Shown here piece by piece: positions 42,907 to 50,033 of a stretch of DNA of 64,000 nucleotides. How positions within the stretch are numbered: the first letter of the stretch is position 1; each line of letters opens with the position of its first letter. Under the pieces are notes generated by a model. That model was given only the letters and a program-made list of their open reading frames with translations. It was not told the origin of the DNA and did no database searches. This DNA comes from Levilinea saccharolytica (GTDB lineage: Bacteria > Chloroflexota > Anaerolineae > Anaerolineales > Anaerolineaceae). The stretch is from assembly GCF_001306035.1 (NCBI RefSeq), contig NZ_LGCM01000003.1:1-64000 (forward strand), written 5' to 3'. A program made the translations under genes and the position numbers.

Positions 42907-43592
42907 GAGGTACTCCTTTGAACATCAAGCTGCCGCGCGGCCAAAGCACGGTGAAAGGCGCTGAGCACGGCTGGGCGGGGGATGCCGACCATCACGGCGG
43001 AATCCTCGTGGATGTGAATTTCCACCTTGCGTTCAGCCCGTTCCAGCGAACCAGCCGGGATGCGCTCCGTCAGGTAGATGAAATTCTGATTCCTGGAGCC
43101 GCGCAATCCCTGAGTTGTCTGGGCCAGCTCGCGCTGAAAAGGGCCGTCCACCAAGACATCCACCTGCGTCAACAGGTCAGCTACGCCCAGAGCGGGAGGG
43201 CTGCTGCGCAGTTGCTCGTAGGTGTAGCCGCTGAAGCAAATGACGCTGATTTCACGTTCTCGCCGGACAAGGCGCAGAAATTCGGCTGCCGCCTTGCTTT
43301 GCAGGGTTGGCTCACCGCCAGAGAGGGTCAGGGCGTGGACGTCGGGATCACGCAGGAACCACTCGGCCAGATCCTGGGGGGTGGTCTGCAAGGCCGGTTT
43401 GAAGGCCTGCCATTCCGGCGCGATGCAGCCAGGGCAGGCCAGGGGACAGCCCTGAAACCACACCACAGAGCGCACATCTCCCGGTCCCAGGGCGGAGGTG
43501 CGTCGAACCACGTGGGCCAGGTTGAGAATGCCCGCGGGCGGCAAGTGCGATGGCGAATAATGGTTCTGACCGTTCATGCAAATGGCCGTCAT
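42903..43592 (-). CDS. Radical SAM protein, activating-enzyme (NrdG/PflA)-like
   Basis: A 229-residue radical SAM protein. The 4Fe-4S motif is Cys49-x3-Cys53-x2-Cys56 in FQGCPLACPGCIAPEW, and the SAM-binding LTLSGGEPTLQ motif lies near residue 95. The start of the core (LGPGDVRSVVWFQGCP) is close to anaerobic ribonucleotide reductase activases, yet no nrdD or pfl gene is near. It may instead generate a radical on, or chemically modify, one of its operon partners. The ATG at 43592 is used; an ATG five codons later is possible and neither has a clear RBS. Confidence 0.83.
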   Translation of the reverse strand: MTAICMNGQNHYSPSHLPPAGILNLAHVVRRTSALGPGDVRSVVWFQGCPLACPGCIAPEWQAFKPALQTTPQDLAEWFLRDPDVHALTLSGGEPTLQSKAAAEFLRLVRREREISVICFSGYTYEQLRSSPPALGVADLLTQVDVLVDGPFQRELAQTTQGLRGSRNQNFIYLTERIPAGSLERAERKVEIHIHEDSAVMVGIPRPAVLSAFHRALAARQLDVQRSTS

Positions 43593-43664
43593 TCCAAAGT
43601 GATCATGCAGACGATGCCGATCTGACCGCCTTCGCGGAATCAGATTTCGGCACGATGACAGAAA

Positions 43665-43703
43665 TTATGTTCTAATCATACACCGAATTAGAACATAAGT
43701 CAA
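43665..43703 (-). promoter_or_regulatory. Promoter and embedded 12-bp inverted-repeat operator of the radical SAM operon
   Basis: On the minus strand TTGACT (43703-43698), exactly 17 bp, then TATGAT (43680-43675). A perfect inverted repeat TTATGTTCTAAT / ATTAGAACATAA occupies 43665-43676 and 43687-43698. Arm centres are 22 bp apart, two helical turns, so one arm fills the spacer beside the -35 box and the other covers the -10 box. This is the geometry of a tight repressor site. Confidence 0.75.
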
Positions 43704-43753
43704 ATAATTCTGAGGTGATTAAGAAACTGTAAGGTGAAGGGAGAGGTGCCCGA

Positions 43754-44803
43754 CTAGAACAGTTCTTCCACCAACGGTCGGATGACATCCCAATTGGGCA
43801 GCAGCACGGCGGCGCCCTCATTCGTGATAAAGGGCGTCACCGCCTCGCGCGGCAGGGTACGTGCATCCAGACCGCCGAGCACGGAACGGGCCAGGGCCAA
43901 CGCAATTCGCGGCCACTGCCAGAAGGGGAGATTGGTGTCCAGCGAACGCGAGAGGGCCGCGGCCACCGCGGGCAGATGTACCCAGGTGAGCGGGTTGAAC
44001 CATTTCTGCACGGCGGCTCTGAGCAGAATCTGGGCATGGGCCATGCGGAAGAAATCATCGGCGCCGCTGCGGTCGCGCACGAAGGCCAGGGCCTGGGTGC
44101 CGTCCAGGTGGTGGGTTCCCGCCTCCAACAAACCGGTGGGCTGCTCCAGGGTGATGGTCACCCCGTCCATGGCATTGATGATCTCCACAAAGCCGTCAAA
44201 GCGCACGCGCACGTAATAGCGGGTGGGCACGCCGAAATTCTGCCGCACTGTCTCCAGGGCGGCGCGCGGGCCAGAACCGGGATCCGCGGCCTCCGCAAAG
44301 AAATGGGCGGTATTGATGCGGTTTTCGCCCACATTGGGGATGGAAACCCACAGATCGCGGGGGATCGAGAGCATGGTCACCCGCGGCTGCAAGGGGTTGA
44401 CCGCCATGAGGATCATCGTGTCGGTGCGTGAGGCATCCGTGCCTTCGGGGGCGCGGTCCAGCCCCAGGAGCAGCACCTGAGTGGGCAGGGGGGCCAGCAG
44501 ATAGGCCAACAGGCACACCAGCATGAAAATGGGCAGCAGGGCGCACCCCAGCGAACGCGCCTTGCGCGGCTTGCGGGTTTGGCGCGGGATGCGGATGGGC
44601 TGGTAGGCCGCCATTTCATCCGGAGGATCAAAGGCGGGGGAGCTGTACTCCACCAGCACAGGCTGGGTGGCAGGCAGGTTGGAAGGCACGCGGTTGGGGC
44701 GGGTGTCTTCCAGCGAAGCGGGGGGCGGGGTGGGCGGGGTCGCGGGGGGGAAAGCCTGGGTCTGAGCCTCAGGATCGTAACGGCGGTTGTTATTTTGGTT
44801 CAT
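43754..44803 (-). CDS. LytR-CpsA-Psr (LCP) family protein
   Basis: A 349-residue membrane protein: Pro-rich cytosolic N-terminus (about 1-85), one helix (about 88-106) and an extracellular LCP domain. Family motifs are RTDTMILMAVNP, TMLSIPRDLWVSIP, NRINTAHFFA, VRVRFDGFVEIINAMDGV and LDGTQALAFVRDR followed by ADDFFRMAHAQ. LCP proteins transfer undecaprenyl-linked glycopolymers to peptidoglycan or other acceptors. The ATG at 44803 lies only ten bases after the -10 box (TACAAT), so the mRNA is nearly leaderless. It is divergent from the asparaginase gene. Confidence 0.88.
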   Translation of the reverse strand: MNQNNNRRYDPEAQTQAFPPATPPTPPPASLEDTRPNRVPSNLPATQPVLVEYSSPAFDPPDEMAAYQPIRIPRQTRKPRKARSLGCALLPIFMLVCLLAYLLAPLPTQVLLLGLDRAPEGTDASRTDTMILMAVNPLQPRVTMLSIPRDLWVSIPNVGENRINTAHFFAEAADPGSGPRAALETVRQNFGVPTRYYVRVRFDGFVEIINAMDGVTITLEQPTGLLEAGTHHLDGTQALAFVRDRSGADDFFRMAHAQILLRAAVQKWFNPLTWVHLPAVAAALSRSLDTNLPFWQWPRIALALARSVLGGLDARTLPREAVTPFITNEGAAVLLPNWDVIRPLVEELF

Positions 44804-44813
44804 ACGCAGGGGG

Positions 44814-44842
44814 ATTGTACCCGAAAGTGGGCTAATTGTCAC
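44814..44842 (-). promoter_or_regulatory. Promoter of the LCP gene (near-leaderless)
   Basis: Minus-strand GTGACA (44842-44837), 17-bp spacer, TACAAT (44819-44814); the start codon follows within about 4 nt of the expected transcript start. Confidence 0.6.
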
Positions 44843-44865
44843 CTTTGGGCGAGGCGGCCTGGGGG

Positions 44866-44871
44866 TATACT
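44866..44871 (+). promoter_or_regulatory. -10 box of the asparaginase gene
   Basis: TATACT, 40 bp before the ATG at 44912, in the divergent region with the LCP gene. The -35 is weak. Confidence 0.35.
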
Positions 44872-44911
44872 GAGAGAGATCTCATCTGCAAGGATCAAAA
44901 GGAGGTGCTGC

Positions 44912-45853
44912 ATGATTGTGGTGGCGAGCCGCAACGGCCGCGTGGGCATTTTAGCCGCGGTGGAGGTGCTGCGCGCGGGCGGGAGCGCCGTGGACGCGGT
45001 GGAAGCGGGCATCCGTCTGGTAGAAGATAACCCCGAAGAACATTCCGTGGGCCTGGGCGGCCTGCCCAACATCCTGGGGGATGTGGAACTGGACGCCAGC
45101 ATCATGCGCGGCAGCGACCGCATGGCCGGGGCGGTGGGCTGCCTGCGCGGTTACCGCCACCCTATCAGCGTGGCGCGCCAGGTGATGGAACGCCTGCCGC
45201 ATGTGCTGCTGGTGGGGGCAGGGGCCGAACGCTTTGCCGCTGAAATCGGCGCGGATCGCGGCGAGCTGCTGACCGAGGAAGCGCGGCGCATGTGGGCCGA
45301 GAAACAGGCGCTGCTGCCGCCGGAGGCGGCCGCCAACCTGCAGGACGGCGCGGATCTGGCCCCGTGGGTGGCGTACCTCACCGACCCGGTGCGTTCGCGC
45401 GGCACGGTGAACTTTTTGGCGCAGGACGCCCGCGGCGAGATCTGCTGCGGGGTCAGCACCAGCGGGTGGTTCAACAAGTACCCGGGGCGCCTGGGCGACA
45501 GCCCCCTGATTGGCGCGGGCGGTTACGCCGACAACCGCTACGGGGCGGCGGCCTGCACAGGGCTGGGCGAGATGGCCATTCGCGCCGGAACCGCGCGCAG
45601 CCTGGTGCTGTATATGAAGATGGGCATGAGCGTGCAAGAGGCCGGTCAGCAGACCATGCGCGACCTGGATGAGCTGGGCGGCAACTACCTGAGCGACATG
45701 AACATCATCGCCCTGGATGCGCAGGGAACGCCCGCGGGCTTTACCAATGAGAGCGAGGGCAAGTTCATATACATGCGCGCGGAGATGAGCGAGCCGCAGG
45801 AGGTGGAGCGCACCTTCACGGCCACCCGCCGCCGCTGGGCCGAAACCCTCTGA
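44912..45853 (+). CDS. Ntn-hydrolase, N4-(beta-N-acetylglucosaminyl)-L-asparaginase / isoaspartyl peptidase-like
   Basis: A 313-residue N-terminal-nucleophile amidohydrolase. The precursor should cleave itself before Thr165 in SRGTVNFLA, releasing the catalytic threonine. The beta-subunit motifs GDSPLIGAGGYADN and ACTGLGEMAIR bind substrate and are intact. It lacks a signal peptide, so it probably acts on asparagine-linked or isoaspartyl compounds in the cytosol. AAAAGGAGGTG (44897-44907) precedes the ATG; the longer open frame to 44579 is antisense to the LCP gene. Confidence 0.87.
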   Translation: MIVVASRNGRVGILAAVEVLRAGGSAVDAVEAGIRLVEDNPEEHSVGLGGLPNILGDVELDASIMRGSDRMAGAVGCLRGYRHPISVARQVMERLPHVLLVGAGAERFAAEIGADRGELLTEEARRMWAEKQALLPPEAAANLQDGADLAPWVAYLTDPVRSRGTVNFLAQDARGEICCGVSTSGWFNKYPGRLGDSPLIGAGGYADNRYGAAACTGLGEMAIRAGTARSLVLYMKMGMSVQEAGQQTMRDLDELGGNYLSDMNIIALDAQGTPAGFTNESEGKFIYMRAEMSEPQEVERTFTATRRRWAETL

Positions 45854-45873
45854 ACTCTCCCTTAACCTCACAG

Positions 45874-45901
45874 CCCCTGGCCGACCGCCAGGGGTTTTTT
45901 T
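45874..45901 (+). terminator. Intrinsic terminator after the asparaginase gene
   Basis: CCCCTGG/CCAGGGG stem (45874-45880 with 45888-45894) followed by TTTTTTT. Confidence 0.88.
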
Positions 45902-46039
45902 GATTCAGGAAAGGGAGCTGCAACTTCTGCCCGGAGCGCGCGTATATCTAGTAGCAAAGAAACAATGGATGCGCGTTCACGGGCGGCTGCTTTCACGGCG
46001 GCCGGCCGCAGCAATTTGAGAATAAGAAAGGATGGAAAC

Positions 46040-46198
46040 ATGAAACTGCTCTTGGGTTTGCTGGGTTTGATCTTTGGGTTTGTGATTTTGACCCTGGGCC
46101 TGGTTTTCGGGCTGGTCGGCGCGGTATTGGGCATTGTGCTGGGCATCCTGGGGGTGGTGTTCGCCATCCTGGGCGGCCTGCTGGATCTGATTTTCTAA
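46040..46198 (+). CDS. Tiny glycine-zipper membrane protein
   Basis: A 52-residue protein that is almost entirely hydrophobic: two helices (about 3-27 and 29-49) rich in Gly-x3-Gly spacing (GLVGAVLGIVLGILG). AAAGGA stands eight bases before the ATG. It resembles small stress-type or DUF-type membrane peptides, but I do not recognise it. It is a monocistronic gene with a terminator upstream and a stem-loop downstream. Confidence 0.6.
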   Translation: MKLLLGLLGLIFGFVILTLGLVFGLVGAVLGIVLGILGVVFAILGGLLDLIF

Positions 46199-46240
46199 CC
46201 TTTGCCCTCCGGACGAATGGTCGCGGTGGCCATTCTAAGT

Positions 46241-46270
46241 GATACCCCAGGAGTGAAAACCTGGGGTATC
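46241..46270. other. 11-bp stem-loop between the membrane peptide and the LRR gene
   Basis: GATACCCCAGG (46241-46251) pairs exactly with CCTGGGGTATC (46260-46270). No T-run follows on either strand. It lies 22 bp before the LRR gene start and could be an operator, an attenuator or an mRNA-stabilising hairpin. Confidence 0.45.
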
Positions 46271-46292
46271 ATTATGGGAGGAGAAAGGCTTT

Positions 46293-46814
46293 ATGGACGA
46301 TCAAGGATCTTCGTTTTCAACCGAGCTGGAGGTGCGCGTGTACACCCGGCCGGTCGGCGTTACCGGCAATGAATGGCAGGAAGCCGGGCAGGGGCCGGGC
46401 ATTTTTCACTTTGACCCGGGGGTCGAGGTGATGGTGCGCGCCCAGCGCATCGACAACCGCACCCTGCGGCAGCTGGCGGCGGACTTGAAGCCGCTGAGCA
46501 GCCTGCGCGCGCTGGTGCTGTCTGAAAACCGCAACGTCACTGACGACGGCGTGGCTTATCTGACGGAGCTGACCCAACTGCGCATGCTCAACCTGAGCTC
46601 GTGCGACATCACTGGCGAGGGGCTGGCGCATTTGAAGGCCCTGCCGCACCTGAACGACCTGAATTTGAGCTACTGCAACCGCCTGACGGAAAGCGCGCTG
46701 GCGCCGATTAAGGCGCTGAGCCATTTGACTTATTTGGATTTGCAGGGGACGATCAAAATCAAACGCGGGTGGATTCCGCGCCTGGAACGGCGCGGGCTGA
46801 CCATTCGGCGCTGA
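46293..46814 (+). CDS. Leucine-rich-repeat (RNI-like) protein
   Basis: A 173-residue soluble protein. After a non-repetitive N-terminus (1-60), about four LRRs of the AMN1/F-box type follow, such as LRALVLSENRNVTDDGVAYL, LRMLNLSSCDITGEGLAHL and LNDLNLSYCNRLTESALAPI. The 24-26-residue period and the NLS/NLSYC consensus match RNI-like LRRs. No catalytic domain or signal peptide, so it is likely a binding protein of unknown partner. AGGAGAAAGG lies upstream of the ATG. Confidence 0.78.
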   Translation: MDDQGSSFSTELEVRVYTRPVGVTGNEWQEAGQGPGIFHFDPGVEVMVRAQRIDNRTLRQLAADLKPLSSLRALVLSENRNVTDDGVAYLTELTQLRMLNLSSCDITGEGLAHLKALPHLNDLNLSYCNRLTESALAPIKALSHLTYLDLQGTIKIKRGWIPRLERRGLTIRR

Positions 46815-46827
46815 GCCGCCTTAAACC

Positions 46828-46869
46828 AAAAAATGACCGCGGCCTCTGAGCATACCCAGAGGCCGCGGT
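46828..46869 (-). terminator. Intrinsic terminator of the DUF4203-like gene
   Basis: A perfect 13-bp stem (46836-46848 with 46857-46869), followed on the minus strand by CATTTTTTGG. It serves the minus-strand gene and may also stop the LRR transcript. Confidence 0.8.
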
Positions 46870-46891
46870 TGGATTCAGGCGAGCGAGCGGA

Positions 46892-47491
46892 TCAGTCGCG
46901 CTCGGTCTGGTTTTGGAAGATGGTGCCGGCTGTGCCCACCCCGGCCCAAAAGAAGACCAGGAAGATGCTGTCGGTGAACAGCGCGGTCATGGGGGTGAAC
47001 AGGCGCGCGGCGCCGGTGGTGAGGATGAAGGCCCCCAGGAAACCGGTGGAGGCCATGGTCATGAATTCGTCAAAGCGCAGTGAGGCCGCGCCAAAGGCCA
47101 CCCCAAAGACCAGCATCATCATCAGCTGCACGGGGGTGATGTCGGTAGAGAAGTTGAAAATGCCCTCCACCACCATGCGGGTGATGCCCTGTTGGGTGAG
47201 GAAGAAACCGGCGATCACGCCTACCAGGCCGCCGAAGAGGCTGCTGGTGAGGACCACGATGATCATATACAGCGGCCCGGCGATGAGCGCGCCCACCAGA
47301 CCCCCGCCGATGAAGGCGGCGACGGGGATCCACACGGGGGAGGCCGCCACAAAGGTGATCACCAGGATGGTGCTGAGCAGGCCGCCGATCATAAACCCGC
47401 CCAACTGGGGCGAGGTCTTGTAAATGTTCTTGCCCGAAAAGCCAATCACCAGACCGATGATCAATTCCACCACAGCTAAGATATCCACCAC
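46892..47491 (-). CDS. DUF4203/TMEM198-like multi-spanning membrane protein
   Basis: A 199-residue protein with about six to seven hydrophobic helices rich in Gly (FIGGGLVGALIAGPLY, LFGGLVGVIAGFFL). The pattern fits the DUF4203 group (TM7S3/TMEM198-like); the role is unknown. It starts with two GTG codons; GGAGG stands six bases before the first at 47491, which decides the start. Confidence 0.65.
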   Translation of the reverse strand: MVDILAVVELIIGLVIGFSGKNIYKTSPQLGGFMIGGLLSTILVITFVAASPVWIPVAAFIGGGLVGALIAGPLYMIIVVLTSSLFGGLVGVIAGFFLTQQGITRMVVEGIFNFSTDITPVQLMMMLVFGVAFGAASLRFDEFMTMASTGFLGAFILTTGAARLFTPMTALFTDSIFLVFFWAGVGTAGTIFQNQTERD

Positions 47492-47546
47492 AGGGGGCCT
47501 CCTTTTCTACATACAGCGCATACCGCTATTGTACATGATTCGCGGC

Positions 47547-49208
47547 TTAGGGGAAGAGCAGCAGGGCAATCAGGGCCGTCAGAGCGCCCCCGGCGGCCAG
47601 CCCGGCCAGCAGCAGGCTGCCGGCCAGATAAAGCTGGGCAGCCGTGAGCAAAAAGGCGGCAAAGACCACCGCGGCGGCCGTGCGGCGCTGACTGCGCTCC
47701 AGGCGGGCCAATTGGGCGCGCAGATCGGGGGTGCGCACCTCCAGCTTGCCCTGCTCCAGGCGGCTGATGAGCGCATCCGCGCGCATGGGCAGCCCCACCG
47801 CGGTTTGCAGGATTTTTCCGGCTTCGCTGATCCAGGTTTTCCAATTTTGACCGCCCTCAGAGCGCATGAGCTTTTCGCCGTAAGGGGCTACCGAAGTCCA
47901 GATGTTAAACTCGGCGTCCAGGCCGGTGCAGATGCCGGAGAGGATGGCCAGGCAGCGCCCCAGCAGGATGAAATTTTCGGGCAGCTGGAAAGGCATTTCG
48001 TAGAGCAGCCCGCTGAACTCCTGCATGAACTGCAGGGCCTCTTCGGACTTCATCTCCAGAATTTCGGGGCTGGTTTTGCCCCAGAAACGCTCAAACACGC
48101 GGTTGTTGGCCTGCTCCAGCAGCTCCAGGTCGGCGTTGGGCAGCAGCACCCCCAGGATTTGATAAGCCTTCACCACGCGCGCGCCGTCACGGGTGACCAC
48201 GGCGAAGAGGCCCTCGCGCAGCCCGTCCAAGACGTTGGGGCTGATCGTGCCGACCATGCCGAAATCCACGAAGACCAGGGTCCAGGGGCGCGGGCTGCCG
48301 TCGGCGGGCAGGGGGCCGGGCTGGATGAAGAGATTGCCGGGGTGGGGGTCGGCGTGGAAGAAGCGGTCTTCGAAAATTTGCTGCAAATAGGTGTTGAACA
48401 GGCGCACCGCCACCTCGCTGCGGGGGATGCCGGCGGCTTCGATGGCGGCGTAGTCGGTGATTTTGATGCCGCGCACGTCCTCCAGGGTCAGCACCCGCTG
48501 GGTGGTGTGGCTCCAATACACCTGCGGCACGCGCACATCCGCGCGATCCGCGAAATGGGCGGCGAAGGTCTCGGCGTTCTTGCCCTCGTGCAGATATTGG
48601 ATCTCTTCGAACAGCGATTGGCTGAACTCCTCCAGCAGGGCGGGCAGGTTGACGTGCTTGCGCAGCGGGCGGTAGCGGTGTACCCAGCCGGCCACCACGC
48701 GCAGGGCGGACAAATCCACCTTCACCACGGCCTCAATGCGCGGGCGCTGCACCTTCACCACCACGGGCAGCTCGCGCTGGCCGTGTTCATCCATCACGCG
48801 CAGGCGGGCGGCGTGCACCTGGCCGATGGAGGCGGCGGCGATGGGCTGGGGGTCGAACCAGGCGTAGCGCTCTTCCAGCGGGGCCTGCAGCTCGCTTTCG
48901 GCCACGCGGCGGATTTCGGTGAAATCTTCGGGCTGCACCTCATCCTGCAAATCGGCCAGCTCCTGAATGATCTCCGGGGGGAGCACGTCCAGGCGGGCGG
49001 AGAGGAATTGGCCGACCTTGATCAGCACCCCGCCCATCTGCACGGCCAGCTGGCGAAAGGCGGCCGCGGCGCGGCGGTAGCGCTGTGACCGTCCGCGGGC
49101 CGACAGGCGGCGCAGCCCCACCGCCGGAAGGAAAATATCCCACCAGGCGGCGGCGATGAGCACGCGGGCAAAAAACCACAGAATCCGGCGGTAGCGGCGG
49201 CGTTCCAT
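47547..49208 (-). CDS. ABC1/UbiB-family atypical kinase
   Basis: A 553-residue protein. The KxGQ signature appears as GGVLIKVGQFLSARLDVLP, the nucleotide loop as AAASIGQVHAARL, the Lys in PVVVKVQRP, and the catalytic HADPHPGN and DFGMVG motifs are intact. Two hydrophobic segments at the C-terminus (about 505-550) anchor it in the membrane. UbiB proteins support quinone or lipid metabolism by ATP hydrolysis. A minus-strand TATAAT (49220-49215) is only six bases before the ATG, so the mRNA should be leaderless. The frame stays open far upstream to 50039, but that part is antisense to another gene. Confidence 0.88.
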   Translation of the reverse strand: MERRRYRRILWFFARVLIAAAWWDIFLPAVGLRRLSARGRSQRYRRAAAAFRQLAVQMGGVLIKVGQFLSARLDVLPPEIIQELADLQDEVQPEDFTEIRRVAESELQAPLEERYAWFDPQPIAAASIGQVHAARLRVMDEHGQRELPVVVKVQRPRIEAVVKVDLSALRVVAGWVHRYRPLRKHVNLPALLEEFSQSLFEEIQYLHEGKNAETFAAHFADRADVRVPQVYWSHTTQRVLTLEDVRGIKITDYAAIEAAGIPRSEVAVRLFNTYLQQIFEDRFFHADPHPGNLFIQPGPLPADGSPRPWTLVFVDFGMVGTISPNVLDGLREGLFAVVTRDGARVVKAYQILGVLLPNADLELLEQANNRVFERFWGKTSPEILEMKSEEALQFMQEFSGLLYEMPFQLPENFILLGRCLAILSGICTGLDAEFNIWTSVAPYGEKLMRSEGGQNWKTWISEAGKILQTAVGLPMRADALISRLEQGKLEVRTPDLRAQLARLERSQRRTAAAVVFAAFLLTAAQLYLAGSLLLAGLAAGGALTALIALLLFP

Positions 49209-49214
49209 AGCGTG

Positions 49215-49220
49215 ATTATA
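49215..49220 (-). promoter_or_regulatory. -10 box giving a leaderless ubiB-like mRNA
   Basis: Minus-strand TATAAT six bases before the ATG at 49208, leaving no room for an RBS. The -35 region is poor. Confidence 0.5.
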
Positions 49221-49255
49221 CCCTCGCTTAAGCGTGCGCCGCGTTGCGCAGGGTT

Positions 49256-49261
49256 GTACAA
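49256..49261 (+). promoter_or_regulatory. -10 box of the FG-GAP-like gene
   Basis: TACAAT in GTTGTACAAT, 26 bp before the ATG at 49287. Confidence 0.35.
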
Positions 49262-49286
49262 TTAACCATAGCGGAGGGGTGGGGAT

Positions 49287-50033
49287 ATGCGGCTTGGGGT
49301 GCGCGTGGGGATGTGGCTGGGGGCGGCTTTGCTGCTGACGGGGGCTGTGCGGCTGCCGGAGGCGGTGCTGTGGCGGCTGGCGGGGCACAGCCTGCGCGCG
49401 CACGGGGGACTGGCCGGCGCGGAATTTCTGACGGCGGAACGGTACGGCGATTTGGACGGCGGCGGGCGCGAAGGGGTGCTGTGGCTGCGCGCGGGGCGCG
49501 CGGGCCTGCGCAGCGCGGCGGGGCGGGCGCTGTGGGTCTCCCCGCCCGATTGGCAGGTGCGGCAGGCGGCCCTGGCCCCCGTGGACGGCCGCCCCGGGCT
49601 GGAGGCGGTTTTGCTGGTGCGGCGGCCCTACCGCCCCTGGCCAGTGGACGCTTTTTTGCCCAACGCCGGCCGTACGGCGGGCTTTCACAACGCTGCGGGC
49701 CTGTCTTGTCATGTGATCCTCATCGGCTGCGGGGCGCGCGGCTGCCGCGAGGTGTGGGCTGGTTCCCCTCTGGCCGACCCGCTGCAGGCGCTGGCGCTGG
49801 CTGATCTGGACGGGGACGGGCGGGCGGAACTGGCGGCGCTGGAAGGGCGCTACGCCGAAGCGGACGGGCAGCCCGCCTGGCGGCTTTCGGTGTGGGGCTG
49901 GGAAGGCTTTGGGTTTCAGCTGCGCGCGGCGCAGAAGGGGCGCTTTGGGGGGCTGGGCGCGGTGCGGGCCGTGGATGGGACGCTGGGGCTGGCGGTTTGG
50001 CCGGAACATGAGGCGGGGAGGAGGATTCCATGA
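49287..50033 (+). CDS. FG-GAP/VCBS-like repeat protein, exported
   Basis: A 248-residue protein with an N-terminal hydrophobic segment (about 7-22) that is a signal or anchor. Calcium-binding-like loops YGDLDGGGREGVLWL and LADLDGDGRAELAAL suggest two FG-GAP-type blades, so it may be a partial beta-propeller. The rest is not recognised. GGAGGGG stands upstream of the ATG. It overlaps the DUF3160 gene by 4 bp (ATGA), so the two are probably co-expressed at the cell surface. Confidence 0.6.
   Translation: MRLGVRVGMWLGAALLLTGAVRLPEAVLWRLAGHSLRAHGGLAGAEFLTAERYGDLDGGGREGVLWLRAGRAGLRSAAGRALWVSPPDWQVRQAALAPVDGRPGLEAVLLVRRPYRPWPVDAFLPNAGRTAGFHNAAGLSCHVILIGCGARGCREVWAGSPLADPLQALALADLDGDGRAELAALEGRYAEADGQPAWRLSVWGWEGFGFQLRAAQKGRFGGLGAVRAVDGTLGLAVWPEHEAGRRIP

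Noticed and set aside
43665-43698. Inverted repeat as a LexA/SOS box
   Set aside because: Half-sites are in the opposite order and at the wrong spacing for known Gram-positive LexA sites.
47424-49088. Long 554-codon plus-strand frame
   Set aside because: Antisense shadow of the ubiB-like gene, with Gly/His/Gln-rich composition typical of GC-rich shadows.
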